The notes beneath the pieces are model-generated. The model did no database searches. It was given only the letters and a program-made list of their open reading frames with translations, and had not been told where the DNA came from. Source: Lutjanus erythropterus (taxonomy: Eukaryota > Chordata > Actinopteri > Lutjaniformes > Lutjanidae). From it: DNA of 64,000 bases. Both the position numbers and the translations under genes were made by a program. The stretch spans positions 7,316,864 through 7,380,863 of the forward strand of contig CM034613.1 in the NCBI GenBank assembly GCA_020091685.1. The letters run 5' to 3'. Of the stretch, positions 13,396 to 25,390 are shown one piece after another (position 1 is the stretch's first letter; each line of letters begins with the position of its first letter).

Positions 13396-16300
13396 TCAGC
13401 TCTCTGATGTATATGTAGTCAAATACTAAATTTATAGAAAGGGAAACTAATTACCAGATGGATCTGCTGCTTTAGATGTTTTTGTGTTTTCTGAGTCTTT
13501 TCCAATATTACTGTGACCCATTTAACTGGATCATAAAAGCTGTAAATTTAAAATCATTTTACTATCAGATTCCTGCCACTCTTGTTTTGATCTAAATGAT
13601 TAAAGAGTGAGAGCGAGCGAGATAGACAGATATGAAGAGAGAGAGAGGAGGGAGCAGACATTGACAGCTGCCAAATCCGAGCTGCCTTTCAAGATATCAG
13701 AGCAACTGCAGCACCTCAGCAACCAAACAGATAAGACTCCAGCCAAGATATCAAACAGCATCAGCAATAAGCAACAGCCACAAACAAACACTCTTCCAGC
13801 CAGCCATGGGCCCCTCACCGACCACTGCCAAACAGCCCTGGGCCACCTCAGGAGGTGAGCAACGGGGGGAGGAACGGCCCAAACAAATTGGAAATGTCAA
13901 ATGGTACCCCGGTTGACCTCGCTGCGCTCCTTCAGCAAAAACCTAATAAAGAAACCAGGATGTCGTAGAGCTCAGAGTTTGCTTTAATATGTTTGATGTG
14001 TTGTTTGAGTCGGAAGTGGGACGGCGTACAGGTGTGACGGGGGCACGGAGAGGGGAGAATTAAAAATGAATGTTACTCTGTCATTGCATCATTGTTTCAC
14101 TGCCTTTTAAATATAATACCAGAGGGCATTTAGAGGTGACAACCTGGAGGCGGTTTCTAAAAGTCAGCGTATGCCATGAAACAGCGAAAGCACAAAACTC
14201 TCATAGAAAAACTAGTTGTGACTAATAAGTCTCCCAAATGTCAATATTAATTCAAAGACATCACTTAGGACATTCAAAATTAAAAGTTATTGTTCCACTA
14301 GGTTGCTCAAAGGGTAATCTGATCGTCTTTTATACTCACACAGATATTTCTTTTTAAAATATTTAAAGGCTCCATTCTGCTGTGCCGTGATGATATCCAG
14401 TGATAGCAGTTCCACTGACAATACAATTTATTCCAAAAAAAGCAGTGATTTCCATGACTTCCCCACCTAAATACACATGCAAAACAATGTTAACTAACAC
14501 TTTCAATCTTTTATGCCTTGAAGACACAAAAAATAGAAGTTTGAGACATGTTGCCACTACAAGTAAACATAGCCGTGCCCGTTGCTTGATGTAGTTCCTG
14601 CATAACCTGCAGGATATTAGTAAGTACATTGTTTGTGGTAATTATTTGCTGTTTTTTTAAATGGCAACACTATAATTTATGAGCCATGCTTCTTGAAGAT
14701 TGTAAAATTACTCCACAACTTTAATGAAACATTTGTGAAAGTGTTTTCTGTGTGTACACTTAATGAAAATGTTCCTAAAGCAAGGCTATGTTTGCTAAAC
14801 AACAGCAGCCACAAGTGAGAATTATACAACTATGGAAATATGCTAAAAACTAAAACCTACCAGCTCTGGGGGGGCTAGTCATTAAGTCAGTGAACTAACT
14901 TAGTAATATCAGTTACACAGCGATATCTGTTAAAGGTTAGCTAACATTAGCCAACATAAACGGTCATACCCAGTAAGCAATTTGTTAATTTTTAACATGC
15001 AGTCGCTTTGTTCATGGCTCATGGATTAGTCTTTTGGCCAAAAAACTGACAGAGTGGTGCTGTTACAAATCTATCTGCTCGTTTCAGCACCACGGACAGC
15101 GCCATGGATTTATCAGTACACAGCAGTTAGAATCTGTGGCCCCAACCATGGCTCTGAAATACATATTATAACATATTATAACAACTAAACAACCCCTGTG
15201 TTCCTGCACTCTGTCTGCTGCTAGGGAATAAAAAAGGGGGGACTTTGCATCCCCCCTCATCCACCCTCAAATATAGTAATATATAATAACATCTGGTCAT
15301 ACAGACTGTGTAAGGCTGCAGCAGCAATATCCCTGAATGTACAAAATTGAGAATGGCTGCATTCTATTACTGTTGCAAAATGTGTTGTTTCCTCTTTCTA
15401 AGGTTACATGGTTTCAGTTTTAAAGTGTCAGAGTTTGCTCTTTGTAAACAACATAACCATTTAAACCAGACTGCCTGCATCAGTTTTTGCAGCCCATGCA
15501 CAGGTGTTTACTGCTGATAGCAAAGTATTACGACTCAAGTAACAGCTGTTTACACGTCTCAAATGATATTGAGATGTGGCTTACTGTAATTGGAGCAAAA
15601 ATCCCTGCAGCGTGTGCTTACATGTTTATTTGCACGCTATTATATGAAATGTGATTCTCTGATATTTTAAATCTAGTTTTGAGGGAATAGTACTTTTACA
15701 AATATCAACCAGCTATAAGATAGTTGCACAAATGCCTCACTCTCTTCCCCCTAGAATGTTAATCCAGTTAAATGGGTTGTAATCCACTACGTTTATTTCA
15801 ATTGTGCACAGATTGCCTGCTCTGTAATGGGTTCCATGTCAAATTTACCTTTTCTATACATGAATGTATTCAACAGTATGGTATCAACAGTGTGTTATCA
15901 TTTGTATGACACACCTTACAGCTTGTTTTGGATGTTGGGAATACTCTTAGGCTTTTATGGCGAGCTGAGGACAATACACGGCTGACGGCAGTAGATTCAT
16001 CATTCTCCTCATAATGCCGGATATGAATCATGCTCTCTGTGTTGTCCCCCGCTGAAGGAATTAGTTAAGAGTTGTGAGGCTGTCCCATTCCTCATCCATT
16101 TCCTCTGTCTCATTTATCTCTGTCCTCCTCAGGTTGTGTTTTTTTTTTTTTTTAACGCTCAAATTCGTTGTCATCAGCACAGAAGTGCAAAGCGTATCTC
16201 CTTTTACAAACAAGACTAAGATTAAGACTCACAAAGAGAAGGCGCAGACAGCTGAGCCCATTATGAGACGAAAATGAGATAATCAGCAAAACCGCAGAAA

Positions 16301-17359
16301 CGGCACCTTCATTCCAAGAATGAGATATCTATGACCCGTTTACATTTACGGGGGGGTTTCTGGCATGCGCTCCAAGCTAAACAGACCTCACCTTAAATTA
16401 TGCTGTATGCCACATCAGTGTGACAGAGAAATTTAGTTGTGCCTGGAGGCATGGATTTATTTTCCTGGACTTTTTTATTTCAGTAGAGATTACTGTTGCA
16501 TGGCAACCAAAAGACATAGTGCAGAGTGTATAACACATGTTCCTCGTACCTGATAAACAATCTCTGTTACCTGCGACACTCAAACTTGCATCCGATTGAG
16601 CACACTAAGGTCCCATCATTCAGGGTGGTGAATCTCTCAGTTCAGTTCAAGTCTGATTCTAGTTTAGGCTTATTGTGTTGTATCCATCAACAGTGTCAAC
16701 TGAGTTGCAGTATAACATAACCAGCTGTAGTTAAACCAGCTGGTCTTCAATGATGTCAGTGTGACGTTAAGGTTAAGAATAACAATTGCAAGTTAGGGCT
16801 GCGCAAAATGTTGATATTATTTTTAGCCTATATTGTGATATAAGACTAGAATATCGTTAGCTGTTAGCTGTTCTATTATTTACCTTTACCCACTCAGGAA
16901 TATCATGGGTTCTGAATTTTGGGCATTTTTCCATAACTGATAGTTGAAAACACTATCAATCAATTAATTGATTTATCATTAATAGTTAATAAGATACAAA
17001 ACATGTTTTTTTCTTTCTTTTTTCTCTCTATTTTCTTTTCTCATTTTAAGTTAAAGTTTAAATTTCCTTGTTCAACAAATGGCTCCACCAGACCAAATAA
17101 AGTGAAATGAGGTGCAATTACTGCCATTTCTAGACAACCAATTCATTATTAATTAATACAGTTTTAATCAGTTAAATTATTTAACATTCCTAATTGTGGT
17201 ATTTGATTTTGTCCATATTTTTTTCCTCCACCCCTTACTGATCATACACAACTACAGCCTCGACCTCTACTCAGGTGTTGCAGCAGGTGTGAATGCTCCA
17301 TGCATGTATGACACTGGCTGCTTTAAACAGTGCATGAGCTTATTACCTTATTCTATCAT
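13396..17359. other. Gene-free stretch with possible old transposon remnants
   Basis: No coding exon is recognisable. A stretch around 14850-15620 has a flavour I associate with teleost interspersed repeats (ttagctaacattagcc and similar), and 16795-17170 begins gggctgcgcaaa and holds attaattgattt motifs typical of decayed hAT-like ends. Neither has clear terminal repeats. A T run of about 14 lies near 16140. Confidence 0.4.
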
Positions 17360-17555
17360 CCTTTTTCACAGCAGCAGTATTGACATGAAATAGTGGAAAC
17401 ACAGTTGTTACCAGTGATGCTAATACAGGTTCCCTTCCATACAGGTCAAACAGAGTCAGGGTTCTGCTCTTGTGAACCTTAAGTAGACTCACTGGTAGCA
17501 CCTGTGTAGAGTTTGATATCAGTGTATAGTTGGCAGGTCTGTTCTGTTTTTCAAA
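17360..17555. mobile_element. MITE, copy 1 of the cacagcagc-TIR family (degraded)
   Basis: It starts cctttttcacagcagcagta and tgacatgaaatagt, then follows the same landmarks as the copy at 37625: cacag-tgttaccagtgatgct, ggtca-acagagtcagggt-ctgct, and ctcac. The right terminal repeat has decayed, so the end is approximate. Similarity to the second copy is clear but imperfect. Confidence 0.7.
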
Positions 17556-18417
17556 TAAATGTTATGGAGTAAAACAGCCAAAGGAATTACATTAACATCG
17601 GATGATTCTGCATCTGATGATTGGCATCCATTGCCAGTGTTCAGTGCCACTGCAGGAAGTAGTGTGTCCTTAATTTAGCAAGGCAGGTGATAACAATGAT
17701 GATTATACTGGAACAACTACAACACAAGCGTGGAACTAATTAATGACCTTCAAAGTCTAAAAAAGGACAAGAGATCTCACACGATTTGAATTGGCAGATT
17801 TGATTAGGAGATTAATTGATATTAATTAATTAACAAGATATGAATTAACATTCTTTTTTTGCAAGTATGACTGTGAAATAGATCTTAATCGCATTCAGAA
17901 TTTTCTTAAAAAGTCGTAAATTTAACTTGTCACCTGCAGAAACTCTGAAGTTGTGGTACTGAATGCAGGTGATCTGGAGTTTTTCTGAATTATTACATTT
18001 TCTCTGAAATGAAAAAGGGAAAATAAATGAGCATAAAATGGAAATTGTGCGAATTAGCATTTCATAAAAATAGTATTAACTTTGCCCAAAGTACATTTTG
18101 TTTTCAGGACAAGTCAAGAGTTTCTTGTACCTCATGCTATGAAGTTCTATTATGAGGTTTTATAGTAGGCAAACTCTCTTCCGTAACTAAACAGCCTGGT
18201 AAACAGAGCTAATATGGAGTCACCCTGCGGTCCGTCCCTGCTGCTCTCCCCCCTGAAATCTCCTCTCAATAGCTCCTTTATCAATCTGCTTTTTCTCTAT
18301 TCACTCCCTCAGCTTCCTTGCTGCCTTTCATCCTCAAAACTCTATCCGTCTCTCTGACATCTTTCCTCCTCTTCTCCTCCTGTCCTTCATTTGCCCCTGC
18401 TCTCCATCCTCTCTTCT

Positions 18418-18442
18418 CCCCCTCCTCCTCCTCCTCCTCCTC
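18418..18442. repeat. (TCC)8 microsatellite in a pyrimidine-rich tract
   Basis: About eight uninterrupted TCC triplets within a longer C/T-rich stretch (18340-18490). The open frames that cross it on both strands are low-complexity artefacts. Confidence 0.9.
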
Positions 18443-18633
18443 TCTGCTTAGTCCTCGCCTCCTTCCCTCTCCTGTGCTCCTCCATCTTAGCTCGTCATTG
18501 CGGAAGCAGGGTGTTTTTTGCATGCCGGTGATGTCACAGGTGGAGTGTGTGTGTGTGTGTCTCAGAATGATATCGCTCTCCTCCGGACCGTGTGAAGGAG
18601 ATGATCCACCCTCTCCCTGCCTCGGTCCTCTCA

Positions 18634-18667
18634 CCCCCACCCCCCACCCCCCAACACCTCCCCCCCC
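18634..18667 (-). other. C-rich tract able to form a G-quadruplex on the - strand
   Basis: Four cytosine runs of 5, 6, 6 and 8 bases are separated by loops of 1, 1 and 7 bases. The - strand therefore has the G-run pattern of a stable G-quadruplex, and the + strand that of an i-motif. Structure is inferred from pattern alone. Confidence 0.7.
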
Positions 18668-18763
18668 ACTACTCTGCCGCACACTTCCAGTCACATAAAG
18701 GAGTCAATTTGTCAGAGATGTCAGGGGTGCTAACGAACAGCCAGCTCCTCGCCATATGCCTGC

Positions 18764-18782
18764 GTGTGTGTGTGTGTGTGTG
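18764..18782. repeat. Short (GT)n microsatellite
   Basis: About nine GT dinucleotides after cctgc. Confidence 0.85.
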
Positions 18783-19188
18783 CGAGCACGTCCGTACTGT
18801 TGCTGCAGCGTGGTGTGAATGAGTGTGTGCCAAGTGTACTAAGCAGACAAGTACACGTGTATATATATATAGCAGCTCTGTGGAGGGTTATGGAGACAAT
18901 TTTACAGGTGTCACATGGCGTGTGTGTGTTTATTCAGCTTATAGAGGTGGTAAGTGTGTTGATTAATACATGACAGCTCTGAGGTCTGTATCTGTGTGTG
19001 TGCATATGTATTTCTGTGTGTATGTGTGTGTGAGAGCTCCTCTTCATCCGGTGCCGCCTGAGGAGTGTGATGACCAGTCTATTTGACAGGCGTTCCAGTC
19101 ACAGCGGTCGCCCCGTCACTGCAGCGACTGGGTCATCGGAGTTAATTATTCTCAGCGCTGGTCCATCATGCCCCATGCCGCGAACCCG

Positions 19189-19224
19189 CACACACACGCA
19201 CACACACACACACACACGCACACA
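19189..19224. repeat. (CA)n microsatellite with two CG interruptions
   Basis: A 36-base run of CA broken by two cgca interruptions, lying in a GC-richer patch (19040-19200). Confidence 0.9.
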
Positions 19225-19419
19225 AGGACTCTTATACACACGCACATAAGATGTCACAGCCAGACAAGTGAAATAGAAACACACGTTCTTGCAGCTTTGA
19301 CCTGGTTAAGCATGATGCCTTTTAACTAAAAACTTCAAAAACACACACAGGAGAGTTCTGGTGAGATAATGGTCTAAACTGACTTACACTGAGACAAGAA
19401 CCTTAAACTGCAAAAAGAA

Positions 19420-19580
19420 AATTGTTGGGCCAACTTGAAAAAAGTTCTTTAAGTAGTAAAACACGTATTAGTTAAGTTTTTTCAAATCAAGTTAACAAGT
19501 TAACACAGTTGACCCTTCTTAAGTCCCGCCCCCTTTTGGAAGCTTGGTCAACTTTCTGCTTGAATATATCAATTATTTGG
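19420..19580. mobile_element. Transposon fragments, one related to the element at 58204
   Basis: Two pieces adjoin. The first (19420-19505) has ttgttgggccaacttgaaaa and tttcaaatcaagttaac, typical of a teleost repeat whose other end usually reads ttttacagtgtatgc; that string occurs at 19998-20012. The second (19505-19570) reads gttgacccttcttaag, cgccccctttt and tggtcaactttctgc, matching one arm of the inverted-repeat element at 58204-58852. Boundaries are approximate. Confidence 0.5.
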
Positions 19581-22500
19581 TGACATTAGCCTAACTTTAG
19601 GGAAAATTGTTTCCAGTTAGAAGTAAAAAGTGCTGGGACACAAACTCCACCCTCTCTGTCTCGCCAAATAATGTTAGCTGGTTTGGGTCAGTGGCTTTAT
19701 TTAAACTTAAATAACACACTTTAACCAATTCAGGATCATTGCATTTTGTATCTAACCTAACACATTATTTGATCACAAAATATAATTTTCTTGCATTGCA
19801 TTTACCTTCTTTCCAAGTCACCAGGAGAAAATGGCAAGGGACAGGGATGCTATGATGTAAGATGCACAATACTAGCAGGTTAAGGAAACGGGATGTAATT
19901 TCAATTTGTTATAATCCACAAAAATGGCATTCACTAGTAGAAAACTGAATTAGACTCATTCAAAATATTACATTACTTCAACTACTACCAAAATACACTT
20001 TTTACAGTGTATGCAAACAGACTGAGTATGAATGACAGTGACTAATGTTAGGCAGTCTTCTTGCTAATTAAAGTCTAGTCATACATTAATTACTATGAGC
20101 GGCAGTATTTAAGGTCTTAATTGAGTGCAGGATGATTTTCCCTTTAACCTTTGCTAAACCAGGATTTCCTTTGGGATTACTTTGTCTTCAGGCAAAAGAA
20201 TGAGAAATTATAGGTTCCTGCTTTAATACAGAACTCTAATACTGTATTTATCTTGGACAATACCATTGTAAGACAGCTACATTTAATTTTTTTTAGTGCA
20301 TATGAAGTGCAACATCTTAATTTTAATGGAATCACTTTTTATAAAGCGGTTATCATTAGTGTCCAGCTGCTGCACCCCAAAGCTCAGCTGCTTTAATCAT
20401 TTCTCTGGATATCATACTAATCCCCTGTTATCTTGGTTAATGTTTAACTAGCTAGCTCACTCACTTGTGTCAAAGATGTGGTGCTTCCCAGGAGAACAGG
20501 AAAGAATGTGTTGGTGTCACATGTCAAATGCACATAATGACAGCTGCCGAGATATTAATAGAAGGTCTGTGAGCAGCTGAGACAAAAGTCACACGTTTTA
20601 AAGAACAGTTTTTCCTGTTGATGTGATCTCTAATCTGCACATGTGACCATATATATTCTGGAGATGGTGCCTAACACTGAAAGTCAGTTATTATAGGTTT
20701 GTTTGTTTGTTTGTTTTTTTAACAAAAGTATAAAATGTAAAAATTCTTATGCCTCATGGAACCACAGACTGCAATGGTGTAAAAGATAAATGTCTCAGTA
20801 ACTCATCAGATGTATAGATGTTTGCACATTTGTCATCTGACACAAAACAAGGAGTAACTCAAACCAGATTTCAGGGATGTAATGATATGGTACCATAAAA
20901 CCACAATACAAACAGTCTGATGTGTGCGGCATTTATTATTCGTTGAAAACTTGTTTTTCTCTTTGACTTAAAACTCTCCTGCTTGAAGCATGTGCCATGA
21001 CCTAATGTGCAAAACATTGGCATGAGTTGTCTTTGGCAATGAATGCTTGAATTATGTTTGTACAAAACAAAAACATTGCAGCGGTCGGTAGCAGTTTGTT
21101 TTTAAAATAATATGCATGTAATATTCAGTCCAGTACAATATCAAGACATTTTTTTATTGATGATGTTGTGATGTTCAATGCATTGTTACGTTCCCATATT
21201 TAAGGGATCATGTACCTTTATATTATGCAGTTACATTAAACAATTAACAATAAGAAAACAAAAATAACAAATTAACAGCATTCTTTCAGCAGATTCACAA
21301 TAAATAATTCATGTTTAAAAAAAAGTAGCATTTGAGTGCACTGGCAGTAACTACTGTATAACAAGATTACACAAACAGTACAATGTAATACAATAGATAT
21401 TTATTTGACTGTGTTAATTAAAATGTTTTCACATGGCCTGCCATTTTTTTTTTTTTTTTTTTGGTGAAACAGCTTTCAACTTCACACTTCTCTGCCCTCT
21501 GGCTTTGCTTATGTATATTAATTAAAGTAGCCTTCGGCTTTAGGAACTGCATATAGGAGCATTTAAAGGCATGTTGAATAGAACAACATTATTTTCATGG
21601 TGTATTTATGGCTGTATGTTAACACTGAGGTGAGTTCTGGCTGAATGAGTTGGAGCAGAAGGTAGCCATGTGTGAGTGGGTGGGGGTGATGGCAAAATGC
21701 TAACACAGATATACATACACACACACTCACACTGTTTGTTAGGAGGGCCATGCTGTTCAGGCACTATCTGAATTACATTATTGCGCAATAGCGTTCACAG
21801 AGCGAACCAAATGTTCCAAATGTCTGTGGGCCTGCCTCTCTCTGTTTCTCTCTTTCACTTGGTGTACCACAGCAGGATCACAGCTAAAAGGGGGAGAAAA
21901 TCCCACAGCTAAAAACAGAATCCAAACAGCTAAAAAAAAAAAAAAAAAAAAAAAGCTCCTAATTTGGCAAAACAAATGAGCACCCTTGCGACTGCGAACA
22001 CATCAGGCGAGTGATATGCAAATGAGCGCTCCATGTGCCTTCGAGCAAGCTTGCCAGATGCTGGTGAGCCTGGCCCGGCGGGTGGGTTGAGAGGTAGATC
22101 TCGCAGGGAGAGGCAGGAGAAAATCAAGGGGGTGGGGGCAGTGGAGTGTGGAGTGTTTAAATGCGGTGTGATTAGCGCTGAATATTTTGGCAATTGCCTC
22201 AGTTTGGCATGAGGTGTGAAAGGTACATTTATAAGAGAGCGCTATGCCAGCTAGTCATTCCTAATGTAGCACAAGTGATGCTAAAAGTAATTTTGCAGCA
22301 TGTGGATGGAAGCACCTACAAATCACATGAGGGATCTCCCTCTGAGCAAAACTAGTGCAACAAGTTGAAACATCTCATTTACATAAACACAACTTTAAAC
22401 TCAGTTAACAGCTCCCTTGCATGCAAATTAGAGGTCATTAATGAAGAGCAAATATATTTTAAGGAAAGGTTCTTGCCTTAATCCAATACACGCATGCATT

Positions 22501-25052
22501 CAAAGACTCACTGATTGCTGGTCACTGATTAATTAATTATTAGAGATGGGATGATCCAATCCAGTATTGGTATTATGGCCCAATATTGGAATATGGCATT
22601 CATCAGGTATCAGACACCAATCCAGTTTCGTAATTCCACAACACTTCATGTTTTCTGTTTGTATACACTGTGCTAAAGAAGTGCAAATTGAAGGCTGAGA
22701 AACACTTTTCACTTAAGCTCTGCATTTGCTTGTAATACAAGGGAAATGTGCTCCAGATTATTGTGCCACTTTACAGCTGGCACCACCTCACTCATGATGT
22801 AACAACAAACCAGCACAAAAAAGACAATTAGCAACATGAACCACAACCATAAACCACCATGTTCTGAACAGACACATTATAAAGACATTACAAATCCGTG
22901 ACAAACAAATTACAAACACTAACATTAGCATTTTGGAAATTAAAATAGCAATGCACTGACGTATCGTGGTAAATTATGCCTGCAGATGTGAATGTTACAA
23001 GCCAGAGTCCTACAGTGCCCCACAATGGTTGAACGATGCCATTACACAAGTTACATTACACAAACTACACAAACTTTACAGACTGAATTTCAATTTCAGC
23101 CTCATGTAATCCTACTACTAGTGCTACTACTAATAATAATAACAATTGTAATAGTAATAGAAACATGGTTGTGCAACATGGCAGCCTCCACAGTACATAT
23201 AAATGAAAACAAAACGCGATTCTTTCAAGGTTCATACTGATGCTGGAAATTCTTGAACATACTTCAGTTTTAATGTAGCGTTTTCAAAGTTTGAAAGGTG
23301 CTTGAATGTGATTCAGGAAAAGGTGTAGTAGCCCTCTTCATATTTTAAAATGTTTAAACACTAATGAAACTGACATATTCTGTCAATAAATACCCCCTAA
23401 ATCATACACACTGGACTTAAATACAATGATGAAAAGCTATGCTGTATTTCTAATATATGATTACGAGTGGGGATAGTTATGTAATTATGTATTACACTTG
23501 GATCTAAAGGCATTCTTTTGTTGAAATATTGTATTTACTCTTGCTGCACACTTTTCCATGTAGCATTATTATTAGAATATCACTCTAAAAAATACACTGC
23601 ATTATTTTAATCAGCATTCTGATTGATGATTGCCAGGCTACAGTTTTAAAAATGCCAATTATAATCAGCCTCAGGAGAAGGCGATTGGCAGACTACTAAC
23701 AAACAAGCAGGCATTCTGAAATGAATGCAGCAAATAAAATAATGCATAAAAAAATACAGCCTAAATGTGACAGCTTTACAGGTTACAAGCAGATGTGCCG
23801 GTGTGCATTAGTACAACTGTAGCTCTTCACATAATGAGCTGTATATGTAGAATAATACAAATAAACAGAAGTGTGTGCAGATGTGCAAACTGCATAGTAA
23901 GCTAGAACTTAATCAGTTATTCAGATGGTGGTCATAAATACTGAAACAGATACATTGTATTGTCTTATGAGCAGGTATAATCAGGAATTCAGCACATATT
24001 GCCTCATAAAACAATAAAATATGCACAGTGGAACCCATGTGCATAAACGCTTAAAGGTCTTCGAGGTCTAGTCTGTAAGTTTTATTGGGAAGTATGGGAA
24101 GTTTCATTAGTGCAGAACCACCACAGATAAGAATTGTTGTGTTTTCTTTGCCTTAGACTGAGCACAATTTAAGACATCTCAGCACACTAGAAACTACTGT
24201 AGAGCAAATCAGTGCTAGATTTTTGGAGCTACTTATATTAGGGACTAAAAAAATACAATTCACTATGCAGAATATAAAAATATACATAAATGCACATTTT
24301 TGCAGTGATGTGGTTAACACAGACAAAGATATGTAATGTATGCAGGATATTTTATTTTACAGTTTAACATTAAACATTGTTATTGTCCAAAATGACAGTT
24401 AACTTTAAGTGATATTTTTATTAATTCTAAATAACTATAAATAAAAAAAAACACAAATAGAACAAAATATATAAATTTATTAACAGAATACACATAAAAT
24501 GCTGCCTATAAACCTAAAAAAAATAGACAATGTTAAAAAAAAAAAAAAAAGAAATAAAGAAAAAGAAATGCATATTGCACAACATATATGCTGATACCAG
24601 AATAGATCAGTATAGTTGAGATGTGCCGATACTGGGTTGATAATATTGGTCGACCAATGTGTCAGTTGGGCTCTACTAACCCTAACCCTACAGTGCACAC
24701 GCCCCTCTCTATGTACCCAGTATGCCTGCATGAGCAGCTGGAATGCTCATATTTAATGCATTGTGTGTATTCATGGTGTGTTTAGCGCAGTAGTTACACA
24801 TCTGTGTGTGAACAAGTGCATTAAGATGACATTGTAGCAGACTGCATGTGGACAATAAACCGCTGCTACCACAACATAATGTGTGCCATTGTGCACTTGT
24901 TTGCTATGTTACGGCCCCCGTGTATGCATTGTTTGTTCACACACCTGTTCACTCAACACGTGTGTACGAGCGAGTGCCTGTTTCCCAGTCACAAAGCTAT
25001 CCAGCTCCAGTGAAATAAAGCAGATGAATCACAGCGCCACAGTTCAGTAAGC

Positions 25053-25390
25053 CCAAGAGGCTAGTGGCTGACGCTAGCGTATTGTTGTGAATCAACCACC
25101 CTGTCAGAGCGCGCTGTTCCCCCTCTTCCCTCCCTTTCCTAACAGCCCGTGTCACCCAGCTCCCTTGCCAACACCCACACGCACACACACACTGAAAGCT
25201 GTTAGCTGCCGCAGTTTGAGAGCAGGTGCTAGCGTGGCATGGCAGCGCCCACAGGGCTCAGAGGCCGTAGACAGACACCAGATCAACCGCCAGTTTTCCA
25301 CATTCTGCTCAGCGACCGCTCGCTGGTGCCCAGCCCTAATTATTATTGGCCGCTGTAATTAATTACAGAGCCTCAGAGAAGCTGGCACAC
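25053..25390. promoter_or_regulatory. Candidate conserved regulatory block with 16-bp palindrome
   Basis: GC-richer than its surroundings and not simple sequence. It ends in ctaattattattggccg (an inverted CCAAT motif) followed by CTGTAATTAATTACAG at 25353-25368, a perfect palindrome holding overlapping TAATTA homeodomain cores. This is the look of a developmental enhancer, but conservation cannot be tested here. Confidence 0.25.

Larger units (their letters stand above)
17556..25052. other. Gene-free stretch rich in simple repeats
   Basis: No gene is visible. It contains the microsatellites and C-rich tract listed separately, a T run (21448-21462), an A run (21933-21954) and transposon-like fragments at 19420-19580. 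Fragments near 22541 (gatgggatgatccaatcc) and 24618 (gtgccgatactgg, tattggtcgaccaat) resemble ends of a decayed DNA transposon, possibly one element 2.1 kb long, but no matching terminal repeats were confirmed. An octamer ATGCAAAT occurs at about 22015-22024. Confidence 0.45.

Noticed and set aside
18281-18698. Open frames of 126-137 residues on both strands
   Set aside because: Low-complexity products of TCC-rich and C-rich simple sequence.
22541-24680. Possible single 2.1-kb DNA transposon between gatgggatgatccaat and tattggtcgaccaat
   Set aside because: The end fragments look transposon-like, but no matching terminal repeats or target duplication could be confirmed by eye.
24676-24691. 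Telomere-like ctaaccctaaccctac
   Set aside because: Only two units, too short to call an interstitial telomere.
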